DNA of 64,000 bases. It comes from an uncultured Butyricicoccus sp. GTDB taxonomy: Bacteria > Bacillota > Clostridia > Oscillospirales > Butyricicoccaceae. Shown here piece by piece: positions 46,747 through 55,049 of the stretch (within the stretch, counting starts at the first letter, position 1; every line of letters starts with the position of its first letter). The stretch lies in NCBI GenBank assembly GCA_944384745.1, contig CALWUO010000005.1, forward strand, positions 34,936 to 98,935, given 5' to 3'. The notes under the pieces were generated by a model that saw nothing but the letters and a program-made list of their open reading frames with translations, had not been told where the DNA came from and did no database searches. A program made the position numbers and the translations under genes.

Positions 46747-47892
46747 ATGGATTTTAGGCTTACAAAAGAGCAGGAAATGATGCAAAAGCTTTGCCGTGAA
46801 TTTGCGGTAAACGAGATTGAGCCAATCGCAGCAGAAATCGACGAGGAAGAACGCTATCCGTTTGAAACCGTTGAAAAACTGCGTAAGTATGGTATGATGG
46901 GTATTCAGTATCCAAAGGAACTAGGCGGTTCTGGCGGTGATACTATTTGTTATTCTATCGCTATTGAAGAGGCTTCTAAGTTCTGCGGTACTACTGGTTG
47001 TATTATCTCCGCACATGCAACTCTGGGTGCTTGGCCAATCTTTAAGTTTGGTACTCCAGAGCAGAAAGAAAAGTGGCTTCGTCCTCTAATTGATGGCACT
47101 AAGACTGGTGCTTTCGGTCTAACTGAGCCAAATGCCGGCACTGATGCTTCTGCTCAGCAGACAACTGCTGAAAAGCTTGAAGATGGTAGCTGGCTTGTTA
47201 ATGGTTCTAAGGTATTTATCACTGGTGGCGGTGTTGCTGATACTTATGTTATCTTCGCTATGACTGATAAGACCAAGGGCAACCATGGCATCTCTGCTTT
47301 TATTGTTGATAAAAATGACGCTGGTTTCTCTATCGGTAAGATTGAGCATAAGATGGGCATTCGTGGTTCTCAGACCTCTGAGCTTATCTTTGAAGATATG
47401 GTTCTTCCTGCAGACCGTCTGCTAGGCAAGGAAAATGGCGGCTTTAAAATCGCTATGATGACACTTGATGGCGGTCGTATTGGTATCGCTTCTCAGGCTC
47501 TTGGTATTGCTCAGGGTGCTCTTGATAAGGCTGTTCAGTACATGAAAGAGCGTGTACAGTTCGGCAAGAGCCTTGACAAGTTCCAAGGTCTACAATGGAT
47601 GGTTGCTGATATGGCTACTAAGATTGAGGCTGCTCGTCTGCTTGTTCGTCGTGCTGCTTTCAATAAGGACAATGGTCTGCCATACACTAAGGAAGCTGCA
47701 ATGGCTAAGCTATTCGCTGCTGAAACCGCTATGGAAGTTACTACTAAGTGCGTACAAATCTACGGTGGTTACGGTTATATCCGTGAATATCCAATGGAGC
47801 GTATGATGCGTGACGCTAAGATCACTGAAATCTACGAAGGTACTTCAGAAGTACAGCGTATGGTTATCGCTGGTCAGATTTTCAAGAAGTAA
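46747..47892 (+). CDS. bcd: Butyryl-CoA dehydrogenase
   Basis: A 381-residue acyl-CoA dehydrogenase. AFGLTEPNAGTDA binds FAD and substrate, QIYGGYGYIREYPMERMMRDAKI is split around the flavin site, and the catalytic Glu is in the IYEGTSEVQRM region near residue 367. With EtfAB it reduces crotonyl-CoA to butyryl-CoA, possibly bifurcating electrons to ferredoxin. The codon set (AAG, GCT, GGT) differs from neighbouring genes, suggesting high expression. Confidence 0.93.
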   Translation: MDFRLTKEQEMMQKLCREFAVNEIEPIAAEIDEEERYPFETVEKLRKYGMMGIQYPKELGGSGGDTICYSIAIEEASKFCGTTGCIISAHATLGAWPIFKFGTPEQKEKWLRPLIDGTKTGAFGLTEPNAGTDASAQQTTAEKLEDGSWLVNGSKVFITGGGVADTYVIFAMTDKTKGNHGISAFIVDKNDAGFSIGKIEHKMGIRGSQTSELIFEDMVLPADRLLGKENGGFKIAMMTLDGGRIGIASQALGIAQGALDKAVQYMKERVQFGKSLDKFQGLQWMVADMATKIEAARLLVRRAAFNKDNGLPYTKEAAMAKLFAAETAMEVTTKCVQIYGGYGYIREYPMERMMRDAKITEIYEGTSEVQRMVIAGQIFKK

Positions 47893-47912
47893 TCGAGGAG
47901 GAAAGGTAAATC

Positions 47913-48713
47913 ATGAAAGTTATCGTTTGTGTAAAGCAGGTTCCTGATACCTCCGGTAAGGTTGCAGTTAATCCAGACGGCACTCTTAACCGTGCATCTA
48001 TGGCAACCATCATCAATCCGGACGACAAAAACGCAGTTGAAGCTGCTCTAACTCTAAAAGACAACACTGGTTGTGAAGTTGTTGTTGTAACAATGGGCCC
48101 ACCACCAGCAGAAGGCATGCTACGTGAGCTTATCGCTATGGGTGCTGACCGTGGGGTTCTGGTTTCTGGTCGTGAATTCGGTGGTTCTGATACATTCGCT
48201 ACATCTCAGATTCTAGCTGCTGCTATTAAGAAAATCGGTCTTGAGGCTGATGACATCGTTCTTTGTGGTCGTCAGGCTATCGACGGTGACACCGCTCAGG
48301 TAGGTTCTCAGATTGCTGAAAAGCTAAATATTCCTCAGGTTTCCTATGCTGCTGATATTAAGGTTGAAGGCACTAAGGTTACTGTTAAGCGTATGCTTGA
48401 AGATGGTCATATGACTATTGAAACTCAGACTCCATGTCTGATTACTTGTATCAAGGAGCTTAATGAGCCTCGTTATATGTCTGTTGGTGGCATTTTCGAT
48501 TGCTACAAGAAGCCTGTTGATGTATATGATTACAACACTCTAAAGGACGATCCACTGATTGAAGTTGATACAATCGGTCTAAAGGGTTCTCCAACAAATA
48601 TCTTTAAGTCTTTCACTCCTCCACAGAAGGGCGTTGGCCGTATGCTGGAAGGTGCAGACAAGAACACTTGTGCTGAGCTAGCTGCAGAGCTGCTTAAAAA
48701 GCACATTATCTAA
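47913..48713 (+). CDS. etfB: Electron transfer flavoprotein, beta subunit
   Basis: A 266-residue EtfB (VIVCVKQVPDTSGKV at the start; LCGRQAIDGDTAQVG near residue 115 binds the nucleotide or second flavin). The clostridial partner of Bcd, 20 bases downstream of it, with GAGGAGG. Confidence 0.95.
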   Translation: MKVIVCVKQVPDTSGKVAVNPDGTLNRASMATIINPDDKNAVEAALTLKDNTGCEVVVVTMGPPPAEGMLRELIAMGADRGVLVSGREFGGSDTFATSQILAAAIKKIGLEADDIVLCGRQAIDGDTAQVGSQIAEKLNIPQVSYAADIKVEGTKVTVKRMLEDGHMTIETQTPCLITCIKELNEPRYMSVGGIFDCYKKPVDVYDYNTLKDDPLIEVDTIGLKGSPTNIFKSFTPPQKGVGRMLEGADKNTCAELAAELLKKHII

Positions 48714-48731
48714 TTGAAAGGAGAACTACAA

Positions 48732-49847
48732 ATGGCTGAATTTAATAACACAAACTTAGCTGATTTCTCTGGCGTATGGGTATTCTGTGAACAGCGTCAG
48801 GGCGAGTTACAGCCAACCGTGCTTGAGCTGATTTCTGAGGCTCGTAAGCTGGCTGATGATATGGGCGTTGAAGTTTGCGGTCTTCTGCTTGGCGGTAAGG
48901 GCGTAGGCGAAAAAATGGCAAAGGAACTCGGTGCTTATGGTGCTGATAAGGTTATCGTTTGCGAAGATGATAAGCTTGAAACCTTCACTACTGATGCTTA
49001 TGCAAAGGTTCTCTGTGACGTTGTTATGGAAAAGAAACCTGAGATTATGTTAATCGCTGCTACTAACATCGGTCGTGACCTTGGTCCACGTTGTGCTGCT
49101 CGTCTGCACACTGGTCTAACTGCTGACTGTACTCATCTTGATGTAGATGTTGAAAAGTACGTTTCTTTCTTAAAGGAGTCCTCTACTCTGCCACAGGCTC
49201 AGTTAGATACTCTAAATCGTGAAGACCGTAACCTAAAGATGACTCGTCCTGCATTTGGCGGTCACTTAATGGCTACTATTATCTGTCCTCGTTTCCGTCC
49301 TCAGATGGCAACTGTTCGTCCAGGCGTTCTGAAGAAGGGTGAATACAATGAGGCTAAGGCTAATTCCGTTGTTGTTGAACATATCAACGCTAACCTAACT
49401 GATGCTGATATCAAGACCAAGGTAACTGAAATTGTTAAGGAAGCTAAGGAAATGGTTGACTTAACTGGTGCTGAAGTTATCGTTTCTGTTGGTCGTGGTA
49501 TTTCTAAGGACGTTGAAAAGGGTATCGAACTAGCTAAACAGCTCGCTGATGAGCTGGGCGGTGTTGTTGGTGGCTCTCGTGCTGCTGTTGACGCTGGCTG
49601 GTTAACCGCTGACCATCAGGTAGGTCAGACTGGTAAGACTGTACGTCCTCGTCTGTACATCGCTTTAGGTATTTCTGGTGCTATTCAGCATAAGGCTGGC
49701 ATGCAGGATTCTGAATGCATTGTTGCTGTAAACAAGGCTGATGCTGCTCCAATCTTTGAATGTGCTGATTATGGCATTTGTGGCGACCTGTTCAAGGTTG
49801 TTCCTCTAATGATTGAGGCTGTTAAGGAAGCTAAGGCTTCTAAGTAA
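48732..49847 (+). CDS. etfA: Electron transfer flavoprotein, alpha subunit
   Basis: A 371-residue EtfA. The C-terminal FAD domain has VGGSRAAVDAGWL, HQVGQTGKTVRP and LYIALGISGAIQHKAGM. A short N-terminal extension of about 10 residues (MAEFNNTNLA) precedes the EtfA fold. I start at ATG 48732; the TTG at 48714 is followed at once by the AAAGGAGAA site. Last gene of the operon. Confidence 0.95.
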   Translation: MAEFNNTNLADFSGVWVFCEQRQGELQPTVLELISEARKLADDMGVEVCGLLLGGKGVGEKMAKELGAYGADKVIVCEDDKLETFTTDAYAKVLCDVVMEKKPEIMLIAATNIGRDLGPRCAARLHTGLTADCTHLDVDVEKYVSFLKESSTLPQAQLDTLNREDRNLKMTRPAFGGHLMATIICPRFRPQMATVRPGVLKKGEYNEAKANSVVVEHINANLTDADIKTKVTEIVKEAKEMVDLTGAEVIVSVGRGISKDVEKGIELAKQLADELGGVVGGSRAAVDAGWLTADHQVGQTGKTVRPRLYIALGISGAIQHKAGMQDSECIVAVNKADAAPIFECADYGICGDLFKVVPLMIEAVKEAKASK

Positions 49848-49859
49848 GTCTAAATATAT

Positions 49860-49893
49860 AACGCTCGTTTCGCACGGAACGAGCGTTTTTTTT
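49860..49893 (+). terminator. Terminator of bcd-etfBA
   Basis: A perfect 10-bp stem (AACGCTCGTT / AACGAGCGTT) followed by eight Ts. Confidence 0.95.
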
Positions 49894-50019
49894 ATTTCCC
49901 AAAAATTTTTTTATTTTTATCGAACCAAATCGCCCTTTCTTTACTCTTATATATGAGATGCATCAATAAAGACAGTAGACGTACTGTTAATGCTTATATG
50001 TGAAAGGATATGAAAAACC

Positions 50020-50559
50020 TTGCAAGAAGAATTTATAATAAATAGGCTGAAAAATGGTGATAGAAAAGCTTTTGATGAAATCTATAATTTATATGTAAAT
50101 CAAGCTCTTCGCACAGCATATTTAATAACTGGCAATAAAATGGATAGTGAAGATATTGTGCAGCAAACCTTTATACAATGCTATCAAACCATATGTCAAT
50201 TAAAAGATGTTACAAAATTCAAAAGCTGGTTTTTCAGGATTTTAACTCGTATAGCATGGAAAACCAATAAACATAAACTGCCATGTGTTGATAAAATCTT
50301 TGACAGTGAATACAGCAAATCCTCTCTTGATATTGTACTGGAAAACGAGCAAAATCAAATACTTTATCATGCAATAAATAGCCTTGATACAAAACTTAAA
50401 ACAGTTATTATACTTTACTATTATAATGAGCTTTCAATAAAAGAAATATCTGATATACTTTGCATAAGACAAGGTACTGTTAAATCAAGACTTTTTTCAG
50501 CAAGAAAAAAACTACAAAATTATTTTTCAGATTACCAAAGTGAGGGTGTTTTATTATGA
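50020..50559 (+). CDS. ECF-type RNA polymerase sigma factor
   Basis: A 179-residue sigma-70 family factor of ECF size. Region 2 is at 10-80 (AFDEIYNLYVNQALRTAY; DSEDIVQQTFIQCYQ) and region 4 at 115-170 (LSIKEISDILCIRQGTVKSRL). The start is TTG 50020, downstream of GAAAGGAT; no in-frame ATG fits. It overlaps the next gene by four bases (ATGA). Confidence 0.92.
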   Translation: MQEEFIINRLKNGDRKAFDEIYNLYVNQALRTAYLITGNKMDSEDIVQQTFIQCYQTICQLKDVTKFKSWFFRILTRIAWKTNKHKLPCVDKIFDSEYSKSSLDIVLENEQNQILYHAINSLDTKLKTVIILYYYNELSIKEISDILCIRQGTVKSRLFSARKKLQNYFSDYQSEGVLL

Positions 50560-51311
50560 AAGATTTTGAACTTATGATTAAACAATCATTACATGATGCA
50601 ACTGATAATATACAAGCAGATAATGCATTAAAAGAAAGGATTGATTTTATGCTTACCAAACAAAAAAAGACTATATCATTTAAAAAAATAGCTGTTGGTT
50701 TAGTTGCTGTTGCATGTCTTGCAACCGTTGGTGCTGTGGCAAGAGGTCAAATCGCTGGGCTTGTGAGTGGTGTTAACCTTACAAAACAAGTTTATAGTGT
50801 AAGTGAACTTAATAATGATGCTGACAAAATTTCTGATAAGATTTCACTTCCTGATAAATTAAATAGTTATACTTTCAGAAGTGGTGATATTGAAAAAGTT
50901 AATAAAGTAGATGAAAATATAAATAAAATTGGTGAATATCTAGAATTATACGCAAGTTATGGCGATTTAACCTTAACAATTCATAAATATGATGAAGAAA
51001 TAGATGGAGTAGATTATCCTTTGCAAAAAGGTCAATCTGAAGAAACAAAAGATATAAACGGAGTTAGCGTTTATTGTCATACAGATAAATATTTGTCCGT
51101 TCCGCCAGAATATGAACCAACAGCTGAAGAGAAGCAAATGGAAGAAAACAATGAGATATTTATATCATATGGTAGTGATAGTCGTGAAGAAGAGATTTTT
51201 ACATCTGTTTCATGGGAACAAGATGACTTAGTTTATAGTATATTCACTTTTAATGATGTAACATTTGAAAACATGTTTAAAGCTGCTGAACAAATTATTT
51301 CACAACAATAG
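50556..51311 (+). CDS. Putative membrane-bound anti-sigma factor (DUF4367-like)
   Basis: A 251-residue protein. A cytoplasmic N-terminal part of about 45 residues, one membrane helix (IAVGLVAVACLATVGAVA) near residues 48-65, and an extracellular domain with repeated strand segments, as in DUF4367 anti-sigma partners. Translational coupling to the sigma factor supports the role. The signal is unknown. Confidence 0.78.
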   Translation: MKDFELMIKQSLHDATDNIQADNALKERIDFMLTKQKKTISFKKIAVGLVAVACLATVGAVARGQIAGLVSGVNLTKQVYSVSELNNDADKISDKISLPDKLNSYTFRSGDIEKVNKVDENINKIGEYLELYASYGDLTLTIHKYDEEIDGVDYPLQKGQSEETKDINGVSVYCHTDKYLSVPPEYEPTAEEKQMEENNEIFISYGSDSREEEIFTSVSWEQDDLVYSIFTFNDVTFENMFKAAEQIISQQ

Positions 51312-51313
51312 TA

Positions 51314-51337
51314 AAAAGTCCGCATAAGCGGACTTTT
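51314..51337. terminator. Terminator of the sigma/anti-sigma operon
   Basis: A perfect 10-bp stem (AAAAGTCCGC / GCGGACTTTT, loop ATAA) serves both convergent genes. Confidence 0.9.
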
Positions 51338-51775
51338 CTATTTTATAAGCACTAATATAAGCCCATAAATCACACTTGCAGATATGCCATAAACTAAAAC
51401 TGGACCTGCAATAACAAATAATTTAGCCCCCATACCAAGTATTAAACCCTCACTTTTAAATTCCATTGCAGGTGATACAATAGAATTTGCAAAACCTGTA
51501 ATAGGAACTATTGTTCCTGCACCTGCCTTTTTTGCTATTTTATCATATATGTGTAAACCTGTGAGTAATGCACCTAAAAAAACCATTGTAATTGCAGTTG
51601 CTGCGGCTGTTTGTTCAGTATTTAATCCTCTAAGCTTATAAAAATTAGAAAATACCTGTCCTATTGTGCATATTATACCGCCTACAAAAAACGCCCATAA
51701 ACAATCATGTAAAAGCGGTGATTTTGGACTTTCTTTCTTTACTAAATATTCATACTCTGTTTTATTGAGTTTCAT
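51338..51775 (-). CDS. spoVAC: Stage V sporulation protein AC
   Basis: A 145-residue SpoVAC with about four membrane helices (FFVGGIICTIGQVF; GAGTIVPITGFANSIVSPAMEFKSEG split over the membrane core). It is part of the dipicolinate channel of forespores. ATG 51775 is chosen because an AGGAG site lies 11 bases before it; the in-frame ATG at 51784 is only two bases away from that site. spoVAD and spoVAE are not adjacent. Confidence 0.9.
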   Translation of the reverse strand: MKLNKTEYEYLVKKESPKSPLLHDCLWAFFVGGIICTIGQVFSNFYKLRGLNTEQTAAATAITMVFLGALLTGLHIYDKIAKKAGAGTIVPITGFANSIVSPAMEFKSEGLILGMGAKLFVIAGPVLVYGISASVIYGLILVLIK

Positions 51776-51873
51776 ATATAACATTTCTCCTGTCATCTAA
51801 GCTTTATATATAGTTATTATTATCTGAAAATTATATTTTTATCCGTTTTTAAACTGGCATTATAAAAATATCT

Positions 51874-51903
51874 AAAATTGGCACTTTCAAAAATGTCAAT
51901 TTT
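51874..51903. promoter_or_regulatory. Imperfect inverted repeat between spoVAC and ECF-S gene
   Basis: AAAATTGGCA and TGTCAATTTT are inverted with one mismatch around a 10-base centre in the divergent intergenic region. It could be an operator; on the minus strand it contains a TTGACA -35-like box toward spoVAC. Confidence 0.35.
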
Positions 51904-51954
51904 ATTATAAAGTATATTCATGTTAAAAATAACAGCTTAGGGAGTGAATTTATT

Positions 51955-52536
51955 ATGAAAACAAAAAAACAATGGGATGTACAGAAAATTGTGTTAATCG
52001 GTATGCTTGCCGCATTTATTTTTATCAGCACACGTTTTTTGTCAATTCCTATTATGACACCAGCTGGAAAAACTATGCTTAAAACTGCAAATGCTCTTTG
52101 TCTTTTATTTGGCATTTTATTTGGTGGAGTTTCAGGCGGTCTTGCTGCTGGCATAGGTTCTGCACTTTTTGATTTAACTGACCCTGTTTATGCACCATCT
52201 GCATGGTTTACTTTTATAAAATTCTTTTTAATGGCTTTTGTGTGTGGTAAAATCGCTCATATTGGTGGTGCAAATGGCAATAATAAAAAATTAAATCTGA
52301 TTGCCGCTTGCTGTGGTGCTTTTCTAATGTATATTATGTACTACTCAGAAAAAATTATAACTTTAATGCTTGGCGGTTCTGAGTTTGTTCCTGCTCTTGG
52401 TGCAGTTGCAACAATACTTCCTACATCTGCATTTAATATTATATTTTCTATTGTAGTGTCACAGATTTTAACCCCTATTTTAAGAAAAGCCTTATCTTCA
52501 ACAAATCTTTATAAACATGCAACACAAACCAAATAA
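51955..52536 (+). CDS. ECF transporter substrate-binding (S) component
   Basis: A 193-residue protein with six membrane helices, the size and pattern of ECF S components (VQKIVLIGMLAAFIFISTRFL at the start; FGGVSGGLAAGIGSALFDLTDP near residue 60). It would bind a vitamin or related molecule and use a shared EcfAA'T module elsewhere. Neither the gene neighbours nor a riboswitch identifies the substrate. Confidence 0.83.
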   Translation: MKTKKQWDVQKIVLIGMLAAFIFISTRFLSIPIMTPAGKTMLKTANALCLLFGILFGGVSGGLAAGIGSALFDLTDPVYAPSAWFTFIKFFLMAFVCGKIAHIGGANGNNKKLNLIAACCGAFLMYIMYYSEKIITLMLGGSEFVPALGAVATILPTSAFNIIFSIVVSQILTPILRKALSSTNLYKHATQTK

Positions 52537-52557
52537 AAAAATTATGCAGCTCTCCTT

Positions 52558-52866
52558 TTATCTTTTGGAAAGCTGCTTTTCTATTTTTACAAGTGATAAT
52601 ACTGTTTGTTTTCCTCTTTTATCAAGCTTTCTATATAGCTCTAAAAGCTCCATTTCTTCTTTTTCATTATCTGCTCTACCTACTAAATAATCCATAGATA
52701 CTTTATAATATTCAGCCAAATCATCAAGAATTTTTAAACTTATTTGTCTTTTACCCGCTTCATACATGCCATAGGCTTCTCTTGTTATGCCCAATACACT
52801 AGCTATATCACTTTGCGTTAGTTTAGCACTTTTTCTAATTTCTTTTAGTCTTAAACTAATTGCCAT
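52558..52866 (-). CDS. XRE-family transcriptional regulator
   Basis: A 102-residue protein with a helix-turn-helix of the Cro/C1 type (residues 5-60: LKEIRKSAKLTQSDIASVLG and YEAGKRQISLKIL). The C-terminal tail is a coiled coil. The ATG follows GAGG; the GTG 12 bases upstream is in the ribosome binding site. Target not apparent. Confidence 0.9.
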   Translation of the reverse strand: MAISLRLKEIRKSAKLTQSDIASVLGITREAYGMYEAGKRQISLKILDDLAEYYKVSMDYLVGRADNEKEEMELLELYRKLDKRGKQTVLSLVKIEKQLSKR

Positions 52867-52882
52867 TTTTAACCTCACTAAA

Positions 52883-52910
52883 AAAGGGATTTCATCGCTG
52901 AAACCCCTTT
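52883..52910 (-). terminator. Terminator of mrp
   Basis: AAAGGGGTTTCA / TGAAATCCCTTT with one mismatch, followed by TTT on the minus strand. Confidence 0.85.
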
Positions 52911-52915
52911 ATTTT

Positions 52916-53737
52916 TTAATCTCTAAGTGCTTCTAACACTTTCATTGCACCATGTAATGCTTCTGGAAGTTTAGCATCTTCAATACAACCCGCATCAACT
53001 GCTGCTGCAAGTTTTGGGTCAAGTGGAAGTTTAGCAAGCACAGGAATTTCGTAACTTGCTGCCACTTCATCAAGCTTACTTTTGCCAAAAATTTCGATTT
53101 TCTTTCCACAATCTGGACATTCTAAATAGCTATAATTTTCAATAATGCCCAAAATAGGAACATTCATCATTTTAGCCATTTTTACAGCCTTACCAACAAT
53201 CATAGATACTAAATCTTGAGGTGAAGTCATAATAACAATGCCATCAACAGGAATTGATTGGAAAACAGTAAGTGGAACATCACCAGTTCCTGGAGGCATA
53301 TCAACAAACATATAATCTACATCGTCCCATATAACATCTGACCAAAACTGTTTTACAGTTTCAGCAATTATTGGGCCACGATAAATAACAGGGTCATCTA
53401 CATGGTCTAAAACAAAGTTAATAGATACCATATCAATGCCAGTATCTGAAGTTTTAGGAAGTATGCCTTCTTCACAGCCTTCTAATTTTCCAGAAACACC
53501 AAAAGCCTTTGGAATAGATGGACCAGTAATATCAGCGTCTAAAATAGCTGAATGATAACCTTTACGGTTCATTCCAACAGCTAACATAGAAGTTGCAAGG
53601 CTTTTACCTACACCGCCCTTACCAGATACAACAGCAATTACTTTTCCGATTTTAGACAGCTTATTTGGTTCAACCAATAAACTTTTTGGCTGACCACAGT
53701 TAGAGCTGCAAGATTCACAGTTATGGGAACAACCCAT
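52916..53737 (-). CDS. mrp: Mrp/ApbC-family Fe-S carrier ATPase
   Basis: A 273-residue P-loop ATPase. Walker A GKGGVGKSLAT near residue 38 (deviant, Lys first), MFVDMPPGTGDVPL near 143, and the paired Cys in YLECPDCGKK near 208. A cysteine-rich N-terminus (CSHNCESCSSNCG) is typical of the Nbp35-like subgroup, which binds Fe-S clusters. ATG follows GAAGGAGATG. Confidence 0.92.
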   Translation of the reverse strand: MGCSHNCESCSSNCGQPKSLLVEPNKLSKIGKVIAVVSGKGGVGKSLATSMLAVGMNRKGYHSAILDADITGPSIPKAFGVSGKLEGCEEGILPKTSDTGIDMVSINFVLDHVDDPVIYRGPIIAETVKQFWSDVIWDDVDYMFVDMPPGTGDVPLTVFQSIPVDGIVIMTSPQDLVSMIVGKAVKMAKMMNVPILGIIENYSYLECPDCGKKIEIFGKSKLDEVAASYEIPVLAKLPLDPKLAAAVDAGCIEDAKLPEALHGAMKVLEALRD

Positions 53738-53916
53738 TTTTAAACATCTCCTTCGCTTAATACGCAGTATTTATAGTATAACCTAATATGCATTTTTTCG
53801 CAATGTTATACACCCTTGTTAGTTTGTGCTAATTAAATTTTATATGGAATTTATTATAAACATGATATATAATAACAGTTGGAATTTAAACAATAGGTTT
53901 ATTTAAAGGAGAAAAA

Positions 53917-54462
53917 ATGAAAACATATCTAACATTATTCTTAACATTTATGAGAATAGGCGGTCTGACTTTTGGCGGTGGATATGCAATGCTCCCAATG
54001 ATGCAACGTGAACTTGTAGAAAATCATGGCTGGACTACTGAAAGCGAACTTGCAGACTACTATGCAATTTCACAATGTACACCTGGAGTTATTGCAATTA
54101 ATACTGCTACATTTATCGGTTATAAAGTTGCAGGAATTTTAGGCGGTATTTTTGCAACTTTAGGAGTTGCTTTCCCATCACTTGTTATTATTACTATTAT
54201 TGCGGCATTTTTGCAGAATTTCGCTGATTTAGCAGTTGTTCAACATGCTTTTGCTGGTATTCGTGTATGCGTTTGTGTGCTTATCTTCCAAGCGGTTCGC
54301 AAGCTTTGGAAAAACACAGTTGTAAGCACTAGCACAGCTATAATTTTTGGTGTAGTTTTTATTTTATCTGCTGCTCTTAGCGTTTCACCTATTATACTTG
54401 TTGCTTTGGCAGGTGTTTCTGGTGTTATTATTAAAACACTTACAAACAAGGAGGTAAAATAA
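53917..54462 (+). CDS. Chromate transporter-family protein, first half
   Basis: A 181-residue half of a short-chain chromate-ion-transporter pair. About five to six helices with GGLTFGGGYAMLPMMQREL and the CTPGVIAINTATFIGY motif of the CHR family. Forms an operon with the homologous downstream gene; together they would make the two-domain transporter. In anaerobes the substrate may not be chromate. Confidence 0.88.
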   Translation: MKTYLTLFLTFMRIGGLTFGGGYAMLPMMQRELVENHGWTTESELADYYAISQCTPGVIAINTATFIGYKVAGILGGIFATLGVAFPSLVIITIIAAFLQNFADLAVVQHAFAGIRVCVCVLIFQAVRKLWKNTVVSTSTAIIFGVVFILSAALSVSPIILVALAGVSGVIIKTLTNKEVK

Positions 54463-54466
54463 ATTT

Positions 54467-55012
54467 ATGATTTTACTTCGATTATTCTATGAATTTTTTA
54501 AAGTAGGTTTATTTTCTATTGGTGGCGGACTTGCTACACTTCCATTTTTATATAATATCTCAGATAAAACAGGTTGGTTTACTCATGCTGATGTTACAAA
54601 CCTTATCGCTATAAGCGAGTCTACCCCTGGGCCTATTGGTGTAAATGCTGCAACTTATGTCGGTTTTTTAACCGACGGTTTAATAGGTGCTATTGTATCA
54701 ACTCTGGGGCTTATTGCTCCCGCTATTATTGTTATTTTGATAATAAGCCGTGTACTTAATAAATTTCAAAAAAGCACTTTAGTACAGAATGTGTTTTATG
54801 GTTTGCGTCCTGCATCTACTGCACTTATTGCCTCTGCTGGCGTACTTGTTATTAAAAATGCATTTTTTATAATATCTTCAACTGGAATAACTGTTCAAAT
54901 TCCTCATTTAATTTTAGGTGTTATACTGCTTATATTAGTGAATAAAATAAATTTACACCCTGCTGCTTATATTTTAATTGCGGCTGTTGTAGGTATAGTA
55001 TTTAAACTTTAA
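54467..55012 (+). CDS. Chromate transporter-family protein, second half
   Basis: A 181-residue partner of the upstream gene, 4 bases away after AGGAGG. It shares the family motifs (GGGLATLPFLYNI; STPGPIGVNAATYVGFL) but diverges elsewhere, as expected of the second half. Confidence 0.88.
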   Translation: MILLRLFYEFFKVGLFSIGGGLATLPFLYNISDKTGWFTHADVTNLIAISESTPGPIGVNAATYVGFLTDGLIGAIVSTLGLIAPAIIVILIISRVLNKFQKSTLVQNVFYGLRPASTALIASAGVLVIKNAFFIISSTGITVQIPHLILGVILLILVNKINLHPAAYILIAAVVGIVFKL

Positions 55013-55020
55013 AAGCAAAA

Positions 55021-55048
55021 ATCCTCCCGTTTTATGGGAGGATTATTT
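55021..55048. terminator. Bidirectional terminator
   Basis: ATCCTCCC / GGGAGGAT stem with T runs on both sides serves the chromate pair and the convergent trpB-like gene. Confidence 0.9.
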
Positions 55049-55049
55049 T

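Noticed and set aside
50010..50045. 11-codon ORF (ATG at 50010) before the sigma factor
   Set aside because: It is too close to the AAAGGAT site and overlaps the sigma gene out of frame; no evidence of translation.
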